64,000 nucleotides of DNA, from the NCBI GenBank assembly GCA_030562195.1, contig JAUJPP010000011.1, positions 5,704,001 to 5,768,000 on the forward strand. Direction: 5' to 3'. Positions 27,301 to 39,300 of the stretch are shown here, piece by piece. Within the stretch, counting starts at the first letter, position 1; every line of letters begins with the position of its first letter. Below the pieces are notes generated by a model. It ran no database searches. It saw nothing but the letters and a program-made list of their open reading frames with translations, and had not been told where the DNA came from. The translations under genes and the position numbers were made by a program. Origin of the DNA: Nipponacmea schrenckii. Taxonomy: Eukaryota; Mollusca; Gastropoda; Lottiidae.

Positions 27301-30300
27301 TAATTATTTAATTTGTTCACAAGACAATATAAGTTAAAATGGGAATATTTAACATCTGAAGACTAGGTTAAACTGAAACCAGATGTTATAAAGATAGAAT
27401 CTCTAGATGTTATCACACACAGATGGTCTATTTGCGTGGCAAATAAAATTTGTCACGCTTTGTTTTCGTTCGGTTTATTTTTTTTTATTTTTTATTTTTT
27501 TTGGGAAGCTCGCTAGCCCAAACGGAAAAAGATAGACTATTTCTGTTTTCACCAATGGTTTTTATATGGGCTGGAATCAAAAATGAATATCTAACATGAA
27601 ATTTTCGCTAAACCGAAAGTGGCTAATTGCATAATATGCAAATAAGATTTCCATCTAGCTCTGGCCCTAATAGTCGGATCGGTCTGAAATTTACAGGATA
27701 TAGATAGATAGGCAGCGCAATTTAAACTACATCATCAAAATTTTTTGATCACTTCCTGTTTGGGCGTGGGGACTTCCGGTTTTTTCGTCTCATGTCGGGC
27801 GACCCTGCTTCCGATGTAATTCAAGATTCTAAACAAAATCAGTATATTTTAGCTATACTAAATGATTTTAATCCCCTGAGATGAAGAAAAATTAAATTGA
27901 ATGTTGCGCATGCGCAATTTTCAAAAATGGCAAATTTTCTTAAAAATTTAATAAGTCCGCCAATTATTAACCGATTTTTATGATTTTGGTGTCTATCGAA
28001 ACCTTGATACTTTATCTAAAAAATGTTGGGAACAGAATTTTGATTTTCGAATTTGAATTTTTTTTATGCCCGTTCGAAATTTTTCGAAAATTTAAAACTC
28101 TATATCTCTTGACCTTAAATGACCTTGACATTTGAGATGTAGAATGTCATTGACCTCAGCTGTCTATAGATGTGCTGATATTGCATGACAAATATTAACT
28201 TCCGGTTTTATAGCCCACCGAAATCTGACTATTTTGCAATTTTGGATGGTTATGTTACACTTTCGTGCTCTAATGTTCGGATCGATCTGAAATTTACAGG
28301 ATATAGATAGATACGCAACACAATTAAAAATATATCATCAAAATTTTTTGATCACTTCCGGTTTGGGCGTGGGGACTTCCGTTTTTTTTTTTATGTCATT
28401 TCAGGCGACCCTACATCCCGTGTAATTCAAGAATGTAAGCAAGAACAGTACATTAGCTATACAAAATAATTTGCATCCCTCGAGAAGAAAAAAATTCCAA
28501 TTGCTAATAAAATTTATTTATTTTTTTGTAAAATTTTTGCATACAAATTCAAAAAATATCTCTTTATAAAGCTGTGAATTAGCAAATTATCACATAGCTT
28601 GAATTTTCTCTCTATGTTAATTACAACCAAAGTTACAAAATAATGTTTAAATTTGAATATAGAGAGTTTAAATTTCATGACAAATTGACATCTTACTACC
28701 TACTTAAATTTTAGTTTGGAATTTATGTAAATATCCCACCGAAATCTTAGACATGTACAAAAATATAATAAGGAACTGATAGTATAAACTTATAGTAGAA
28801 AAAATTGCCTATATAGCGGAAAGTTTACGCTTACAATTGTAGGCTGAAAAGTACCGGAATTGAAAGCTAGCAGGTTAGAAGTTTCAAAATGTTCGAAATC
28901 CATGGGTTAACGCACAGTTGCCACGCTCGGAGCTGTTCACAGTTCTAGTTTAACTTGTTTTTATAACATGGCTAAAACATAACATTAAAAACCAACAAAC
29001 TATGTTCAGGTTAATGTGGAAATAATGGGGTAATGTTTTAATCTTCCAGTACAGTTTAGATGTTTTTATCCAGACTTTAGTTAACAAAGTTTTAAAGAGA
29101 TAGACTGGGCAGATCCTCTACTTTTAGATCACATGACATAATCTAACTCCTAGGTTTTGTACTCAACTCCTAGGTTTTGTATATAATTTAACTCCTAGGT
29201 TGCGTACCTAACTCATATGTTGCCTACCTAACACCTAGGTTAATTATATGAAATATGAAATAAATCCAGGATAATCTTCCAGAGTGCTCCAATATATCAA
29301 AAAGATGTAACCTTTGTATCCTGGAAACGTTTTTCATCATTTGTCATCCTGAAAAATCAACCTTAAACGAGCGTTCGGAGCAAATCAGCACGTGTCGCCA
29401 TTCACGCAAATTTCTCCTACAAAATGACGTCTAATTCACCTTGTGTAGTTACTGTGCCCACATGCATGCATAACTATATTTCAAACCAAACCGTCTTGTT
29501 CTCCTGACGAGTGGTAGCGAATCCTCTACGAAACAGACTGTTGAGAAAACTTAATGTTTACGTGAAATTGTTCATTTTCTAATCATCTAACTCCTAGCTT
29601 ATGTATTTAACTCCTTGATTTTGTACCTAACTCATAGATTTTGTACCTAACTCCTTGCTTTTGTACCTAACTCCTAGGTTATGTAATAACATGTCATGTA
29701 TCAAAAGTTACCTCTGCTGCATTCTGCTAAAAGACTTATAAATCTGTTGTTTATTTTACAGGGTTGTTAAAGATAACCATGTCCTCGACTCTGTTTATCT
29801 GTTGTCTGTTTATTTTACAGGGTTGTTAAAGATAACCATGTCCTCGACTCTGTTTATCTGTTGTCTGTTTATTTTACAGGGTTGTTAAAGAGCACCATGT
29901 CCTCGACTCTGTTTATCTGTTGTCTGTTTATTTAACAGGGTTGTTAAAGAGCACCATGTCCTCGACTCTGTTTATCTGTTGTCTGTTTATTTTACAGGGT
30001 TGTTAAAGAGCACCATGTCCTTGACTCTGTTTATCTGTTGTCTGTTTATTTTACAGGGTTGTTAAAGATAACCATGTCCTCGACTATGTTTATCTGTTGT
30101 CTGTTTATTTTACAGGGTTGTTAAAGAGAACCATGACACAGCATCAAGATTTGTATATTTATGTCAGTGTCCAACTGGTGGATTTAAACAGATAACTTCC
30201 ACTCAAAATTATTTAATGTATGATGATTTTAAACCATTAATACAGGTAAGGTTTCTTTAAACCATTAATACAGGTAGTGTTTCTTTAAACCATTAATACT

Positions 30301-33300
30301 GGTATTGTTTATTTAAACCATTAATACAGGTAAGGTTTCTTTTATCCATTAATACAGGTATTGTTTATTTAAACCATTAATACAGGTAAGGTTTCTTTAA
30401 ACCATTAATACAGGTATTGTTTATTTAAACCATTAATACAGGTAAGGTTTCTTTTATCCATTAATACAGGTAGTGTTTATTTAAACCATTAATACAGGTA
30501 AGGTTTCTTTTATCCATTAATACAGGTAGTGTTTATTTAAACCATTAATACAGTTAAGGTTTCTTTAAACCATTAATACAGGTAAGGTTTCTTTAAACCA
30601 TTAATACAGGTAGTGTTTATTTAAACCATTAATACAGGTAAGGTTTACTTAAACCATTAATACAGGTAAGGTTTATTTAAACCATTAATACAGGTAAGGT
30701 TTATTTAAACCATTAATACAGGTAAGGTTTCTTTAAACCATTAATACAGGTAGTGTTTATTTAAACCATTAATACAGGTAAGGTTTCTTTTATCCATTAA
30801 TACAGGTAGTGTTTATTTAAACCATTAATACAGGTAAGGTTTCTTTAAACCATTAATACAGGTATTGTTTATTTAAACCATTAATACAGGTAAGGTTTCT
30901 TTTATCCATTAATACAGGTAGTGTTTATTTAAACCATTAATACAGGTAAGGTTTCTTTTATCCATTAATACAGGTAGTGTTTATTTAAACCATTAATACA
31001 GGTAAGGTTTCTTTAAACCATTAATACAGGTAAGGTTTCTTTAAACCATTAATACAGGTAGTGTTTATTTAAACCATTAATACAGGTAAGGTTTACTTAA
31101 ACCATTAATACAGGTAAGGTTTATTTAAACCATTAATACAGGTAAGGTTTATTTAAACCATTAATACAGGTAAGGTTTCTTTAAACCATTAATACAGGTA
31201 GTGTTTATTTAAACCATTAATACAGGTAAGGTTTCTTTTATCCATTAATACAGGTAGTGTTTATTTAAACCATTAATACAGGTAAGGTTTCTTTAAACCA
31301 TTAATACAGGTAAGGTTTCTTTAAACCATTAATACAGGTAAGGTTTACTTAAACCATTAATACAGGTAAGGTTTATTTAAACCATTAATACAGGTAAGGT
31401 TTCTTTAATTAGTTATATTAGTGATAGATATTATTATATATTCTGATTTTACTGGTCAGTCACAAAGACATACATGTATACAGGCCATGAAAAAAAATGG
31501 GGGGATTGTCCTTGAAAAATCGGGAGATTGGGTGAAAAATCAGGAGATTTTTTACAAAGCATTTAAATTCATGAATTATGAAAAAATGGATACAGGGTTG
31601 TTCCCAACAAAACCAAATGGTTAGATTATACATGTATGACAAAGTACAGTTAATGTAGTAAGATAGTATAGCTTAAATATAAACTGTATTAGTAAACTGG
31701 TTAATCTTTGTTATTATAGGATATTATAGAAACCCATCCTGGATTAACATTTTTACTAGATGCTCCTGAATTCCATTCTCGTTATGTTACTACTGTAAGT
31801 TTTATTATAATATCTATCAATATAATTCAAACTCTAGATATCATCCATACTCCATATTCCTCCAAATTTATAAATACCAGCTTTTGTGATATTGATGACA
31901 TAAATAGAAGAATAATCAGATTCTCAAACATCTGATTGTAAAGTGAACATGTATAAATCAATGCTATCTGTCTCCCAGAAACACATAGAAAAGTTCCATT
32001 TTGTCATATATGTAATGTTGCTTACAAGATTTTGAATTTGGTTAGGTAATTTTGAAATAATTTCAGGTGATATCGCGGATATTTTTTTGTGCCAATCGTT
32101 CATGGACAGGGAAATTAACAGTTCAGGAATTACGGCGTTCAAATTTCTTACAGGTTAGTTGGATCATTACATAGATATAATCTTAACATGTTTTAGGTTC
32201 TGTTTTATTATTTCTATATCGCTCTACAATAGATGTATTCAGTACTATTTTAACAGTGGTATTTCTATATCGCTCTACAATAGATGTATTGAATACTATT
32301 TTAACTGTGGTATTTCTATATCACTCTACAATTGATGTATTGAATACTATTTTAACTGTGGTATTTCTATATCACTCTACAATTGATGTATTGAGCACTA
32401 TTATAAAAGTGGTATTTCTATATCGCTCTACATTGATATATTGAGTACTATTTTAACAGTGGTATTTCTATATCACTCTACAATTGATGTATTCAGTACT
32501 ATTTTAACAGTGGTATTTCTATATCACTCTACAGTTGATGTATTCAGCACTATTTTAACAGTGGTATTTCTATATCGCTCTATAATTGATATATTGAGTA
32601 CTATTTTAACAGTGGTATTTCTATATCGCTCTACAATTGATGTATTGAGCACTATTATTACAGTTGTATTTCTATATCGCTCTACTATTGGTGTATTGAG
32701 TACTATTATAACAGTGGTATTTCTATATCGCTCTACAATTGATGTATTGAGCACTATTATTACAGTTGTATTTCTATATCGCTCTACAATTGATGTATTG
32801 AGCATTATTATTACAGTTGTATTTCTATATCGCTCTACAATTGATGTATTGAGCACTATTATTTTAGTTGTATTTCTATATCGCTCTACAATTGATGTAT
32901 TGAGCACTATTATAATAGTGGTATTTCTATATCGCTCTACAATTGATGTATTGAGCACTATTATTACAGTTGTATTTCTATATCGCTCTACAATTGATAT
33001 ATTGAGCACTATTATTACAGTTGTATTTCTATATCGCTCTACATTGATATATTGAGCACTATTATTACAGTTGTATTTCTATATCGCTCTACAATTGATG
33101 TATTGAGCACTATTTTAACTGTGGTATTTCTAAATCACTCTACAATTGATGTATTGAGTACTATTATTACAGTTGTATTTCTATATCACTCTACAATTGA
33201 TATATTGAGTACTATTATTACAGTTGTATTTCTTAATCACTCTACAATTGATGTATTGAGTACTATTATTACAGTTGTATTTCTAAATCACTCTACAATT

Positions 33301-36300
33301 GATATATTGAGTACTATTATGACAGTTGTATTTCTATATCACCCTACAATTGATATATTGAGTACTGTTTTAACAGTTGTATTTCTATATCACTCTACAA
33401 TTGATGTATTCAGTACTATTATAACAGTTGTATTTCTATAGAGAGTAAATATTATGATATTATATTCCAGATTGTAGATATGTTAGAAAGAGAAGAAGAT
33501 ATCAATGAGGTCACAGATTTTTTCTCCTACCAACATTTCTACGTTATTTATTGTAAATTCTGGGAGTTGGATAGAGATCATGATTTATTTATTGATAAAC
33601 GTGACCTATTCCGTCATAATGATCATGGTAAGCTTTTTCTTTCTATATATACCCCATTACACACTGCTGAACGTTGTGCCATCCTGGTTGTTGTAATACA
33701 ATAAAGGGAAATAAGGTATTCATAGCTAGTTATTGTCTAGTAAATATCCCAGACATGGAAAGAGTGTCTTGTAGTCTCCAATGCTCCATGTACTACAGAC
33801 TTTACATGAACCCTGGCTCCATATCTACCTTGAGTTTTGCTTTCTAGAAATATTGTCAATATTATCAAGATATATTAGAAGAGAAATAAAATTAGAAATT
33901 ATTATCTACTGTAAAACCAGGAACATTATTCTCGAAAATTGAACTCAGGTTTTTTATTAGAGTTCAACTAGTATAATTAGAAGATAAACACTTTCTGTTT
34001 TAGATTTAGTGGGGGTTTATTCGATATTTAACCATGCTTGAATCATTAGATCCCGAGACCGCTTGCGGTCAAGGGTCTCTAATGGTATATTCAAGCATGG
34101 TTAAATATCGCATAAACCCCCTCTAAATCTAAAACAGAAAGTTGTTTATCGGAATTGTACCACAAATTGCAATTATTTTGTTCCCGGACTCTTTTTTTAT
34201 GGATAATTTAGAACATGGGTTATTCGGTTTATGACGTTAGGTGCAGTATGATGCACATAACAAAAAACTGCACGTGAGCTATCGAATAAAAAACAAGACA
34301 TCCTTTCTATCATTAACATTAACAAGATTTGTAACTAGTTTGCTGAAATTAATACGCCAAATTGCAAAGACATGATGTCAAATTGCTATTAAACCCCATG
34401 TATTTGGACCAATCAGAACTCAGCATTTTTGTTATTTGTGGTACAATTGATTTTAGATTTAGGTTTGTTGTTCAATCAGATTACTTCATTTCTTTCAAAT
34501 GTGAATTTTATTTAAGTAAAATTTTGGAGGCCCAGGAGAGAAGAAATTTAGTTTAGTTTCTAGTGACCTGTAAATATTTTTGATTATTGATTTCTATTAC
34601 AGCGTTATCAATGCGAGTGATAGATAGAATATTCTCAGGGGCTGTAACAAGGTATAGTATATTTATATTTAAAAATTTCTTCTCTTCTCATTTAGTTATA
34701 TCATTCTATGATTCTAAACTTTCATATGTAAAAGAAGGTTGAAATAATCATAATAAAATACTAAAGTGTTTTTGAAAGAGATACTGCGTCTTAGGCCATC
34801 TAAAAAAAAATCTATGGTTCTCAGATACTTTTGATGGGAAAGTGGGGAGGGAGGGAGGCAGGTATTTTTTTTATATTTTCTATTGAAAATTTTTGGTCAG
34901 GGAGGCTTTTTTTTATTATGCCTTTGTATGATCATTACTATTTTGTCATTGAAAACATACAATCTTCAGTTTCTTTAATGTTCATTTCCGGTGAGACGGT
35001 CAATATTGTCCATAGGAGCAGACATTTTGTCAGTAAATTCACGCTTCAGCTCACGAGTAGAGTCGCCATTTTGTTTTGTACCGAAATGAGAGTTATCTAC
35101 CGTTATAAAGGGAGTTAATTTCAAAACAATCCTTCAGACCACAGACATTGAATATTTCTTAAAATTAACCATTTTTATGCGGCCGCATTTTTTCTATTTT
35201 CTTTTTTCTGAGGGACGAAAAAATCGAGCATGCGGCTGTATTTTGAGGGGAACGGTGGTATCTGAGAACCAATTATATTCTTCTAGATGGCCTTATCGTG
35301 AACATACAATTTTAGTTCTCAAGAATGGTCAATATGAGTATATATTCATCAGTGAACTTACCTAGTGTCATAAAGTAACAGAATCCCTTAAAATCTGGAA
35401 AACTCTTAAAATTATGTCATAACTTTCTTCTCTTATATTCCCATTTACTTACGGTATATCATTTTATGATTCTAAACTTTAAATAAGTAATAGAAGGATG
35501 ATGAAAATGTGATCATAAACTACGGAAGTGTTTCTGAAAAAAGGGTTTAGTCAAAACATTAGATAACAGAACAATAGTATATAGTCTTTGAATGACATTT
35601 AGAAGTAGATCGAGCATTAAAATACAAATATTAAAGGAAGGAGTAGTATATCCATAATAGTGTTGTATTTTAATAGTATATAGTTTTAAATATTTCGATT
35701 CTCTTCAATAAATGACACAGATACTTTTATACATACAAATTCACTGTTTTATATGAAGTTGACATCTTAGATATCTCAGATTGTGTCATTGTTGTGCCTT
35801 AACTATGTCATAGTGTCACATGACAAACTACAGTTGTTTGAAACATAAACGCCAGATAGCGTAACTGGTTCATTGTTTACAAACCAATAATCCTAATGAG
35901 ACCAACATTTAATTCCTAATTATCTGCCATGACAAGCCAGAAACTTGGGTTGCAGTAGCCTGACTAATATAGCACTACCCTCCCCACTGATAATATATAA
36001 AGATAATATATAAATAATAATTAACAGAAGAGAAAGATGTGAAATTGTAATATATTTTGACAGGGGTAGCACGTTTGAACAAGGTAAAATGAGTTATACT
36101 GAATTTGTATGGTTTTTAATAGCAGAAGAAGATAAGAAACATCCTACAAGGTAAATTACTGATGTTATACAATATTGATTTTACATAGTGTCTTAACATA
36201 TTACCTCCCTCAAAATGCAATATGGAAAAGGGGCTATATTGGGATTGGACAATAATGGGATAAATTTGAAATAAACTATTGTATGCAGATGTTAGGTTAT

Positions 36301-39300
36301 TTATGGCAAAATGAAGTAAAATGGCTCTTCCTTACACCAACTGAACCTTAAGAAATATTTCAGCTTTACATAGATATATATAGATTTATAGAATATATAA
36401 TAATATATTGATTGAGAGAGTATTATATATATATATTATTTCTAGTGTTGAGTATTGGTTCCGATGTATGGACCTAGATGGAGATGGTATTATATCCATG
36501 TATGAGATGGAATATTTCTATGAGGAACAGGTACAGAAAATGGAGGCATTAGGAATCGAAAAATTACCATTTGAAGATTGTTTATGTCAGGTATGCTTAT
36601 AGAATAAGTTCTTTTTGTAAACCCCTTACACTCTCTCTATCCATTTATTTGTATGTCCGTCTAAATTTATTGTGGACATGATAGAGACCTGGTTTCTTGA
36701 AGGATTTTGATGAAACTTGGTGTGAGTCTTTGTTATGACCAATTACAAGCAATTGTTATAATTAGAAATAGTATATCTTGAGTGTTTTTAAAATTATTAT
36801 GTTTGTTGATATCATATATTAAATTCTGAAATGTTACTGTGTTATGTGGGTGTAAAATAATTAAAAAATGACTTATTTTTACAGATGTTAGATTTAGTTA
36901 GTCCCAAGGTTAAAGATACTATAACATTACAAGATTTAAAGAACTGTAAAATGACTGATATATTTTTTGATACATTCTTTAATCTGGACAAATTCCTGGA
37001 CCACGAACAACGAGATGCTTTCGCTAATTTAAGGGTGAGTATACTTGATTATATTAGACCAATAAAACATGTGTGACTCCCGTTTATTTTTCAATGTAGT
37101 TTTTCACATACACTATGAGCGATGTTTACTCTTTTATTCTGTTAAATAAATCATTGTTTTACTATTGTCCTGTCAATTGGGTGATATCTTTCAGTATTTA
37201 TATAAATGACGGGACAAAATTATATATTTTTATGGTTTTCCGCTTTTATAGGAATTCATGATATAATTGAATACTGTTTTATTATGTAGGCCAAGTTTAA
37301 AAATTTAAAATTTTGAGTTAATTCTAAGACACAGTATTCCTTTATAAGCCAATTAAAATTAAATATATAGTAACTTAATATAATAAATACTGTTTTATCT
37401 TGCAGGATCCTGAAATGGATGGACCAGAACCGTCTGACTGGGAGAGATACGCGGCTGATGAGTATGAACTACTGGTAGCTGAAGAAGGAGCTAATGACCA
37501 TGAACTGGAAGAGATGTAAGAGCTAGATAGTTATCTTCTACACTAATCATATATTATATTCTACAAAATAATCATGGTTTTCTGTCTTCAAGGAAAACTA
37601 TTATATCTTGTTTTAACTTTGAATCTGCATGTATAGTTCACAAACTTAATTAACCCTAGCATGACTACCAGGGGCACTCCAGAAGTTTTGAAACAAAGTA
37701 TGGTAACAATATGTTTATAACAACCAGGCTCTGAAAGTAACCTCCACCATTCTCCACACAGTGATGTTTGAAGTATATCATGGAAAATATTGGAGATGTC
37801 ACATCGATCAATAACGAAAAAAAAACTCATATCAATCAATTCTATTGTAGACTTCAATAATAGTTTATGTCCGCATTCCAAATTTGAAGTGCCCCTTGTA
37901 TAATTACATATTAGTTTAACAGGGCTTTGAATGTCTAAACACCGATAGATTCCGATGAACCAATTAAAATTTAAAATAATTATTTATCAAGCATATCTAC
38001 TGTTAACAATTAAAATAAATAATAGTACTTGATATATAAATATGTTTATTTCAGAATAATTTATGTACAGACCTATACAGAAATAGCGTTATAGTTAAAC
38101 TTCTGGTATAAGAGCGCTAAATACTGTTTATTACTCAGTAGAATTGATATAATTTCAAGATAATCTAATATTACCATTCTACAAAATAATCATGGAGAAT
38201 TTGTCTAGAATAATTACATATTGTTATAATATATGAACTTGATTTATCACAAAATACTTAATTATCCTTAGATGCTACTCAGGTGGATACCAAAGCGTTT
38301 AGAGATATAGATATAACATATGTTTATCACCCAATAAAGTAATTTCAACAGTAGATAGTATTGTATATATAAATATATTTATCACACAATAAGGTTTTCT
38401 ACAGTAGATATATACATTTATTAATTAATATAATTATCACCACAATAAGGTATTCTACAGTAGATATCGCCTGTATGATAAATATATTTATCACCCAATA
38501 AGGTATTCTACATAGATATCGCTTGTATGATAAAATATTATTACCACAATTAACTAAATAAATTCTGAAATTTTGATATGGTCCAATAATGGTTTATAGC
38601 ATTTGAAATCATTTTGCAATTTGGCTATTAGATGTTAACATAACTAGTTCAAAAGCTGTTATGTTATGATAAAAATGGTGTCTTCATTATCCATTCGATA
38701 CCCAAGTGAAGTATTTACATAGATATACTGTTTGCGTCATAATGCACCTAAGTCATAAAAACGAATAACACTTATGTTAAAAATTTATCCATATAAAAGT
38801 AGAGTAGATACATAAATATATTTATCACCAATAAGGTTTCTAAGTAGTATCCTTTATGATAATATATTTATCACCCAATAAGGTTTCTACAGTAGATATC
38901 AGCTTGTATTTAAGTATTTATCACCCAATAAGGTATTCTACAGAGATATCCTTGTATTAAATATATTTATCACCCAATAAGGTTTCTACAGTAGATATCC
39001 CTGTATTTACAATATATTTATCACCCAATAAGGTATTCTACAGTAGATATCAAATTGTATATAAATATATTTATCACCCAATAAGGTATTCTACAGTAGA
39101 TATCCTGTATGATAAATATATTTATCACCCAATAAGGTATTCTACAGTAGATATCACTTGTATGATAAATATATTTATCACCCAATAAGGTATTCTACAG
39201 TAGATATCGCTTGTATGATAAATATATTTATCACCCAATAAGGTATTCTACAGTAGATATCACATGTATGATAAATATATTTATCACCCAATAAGGTATT

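Larger units (their letters stand above)
21706..30115 (+). other. PPP2R3A: PPP2R3A intron 3
   Basis: An 8.4-kb intron. About 22110-23550 and 25270-27040 are AT-rich with no recognised exon. The rest is arrays and transposon-like pieces, listed separately. Confidence 0.75.

Noticed and set aside
31421..31642. Overlapping frames of 67 and 60 codons on opposite strands
   Set aside because: Located in PPP2R3A intron 4 without splice sites, conservation or a recognisable domain.
32256..33441. Long open frames on both strands (204 and 161 codons)
   Set aside because: They come from a 51-bp tandem repeat whose period is divisible by three, lying wholly in PPP2R3A intron 6.
34831..35118. 95-codon frame
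   Set aside because: It lies inside the Harbinger-like MITE and has no similarity to transposase or accessory protein.
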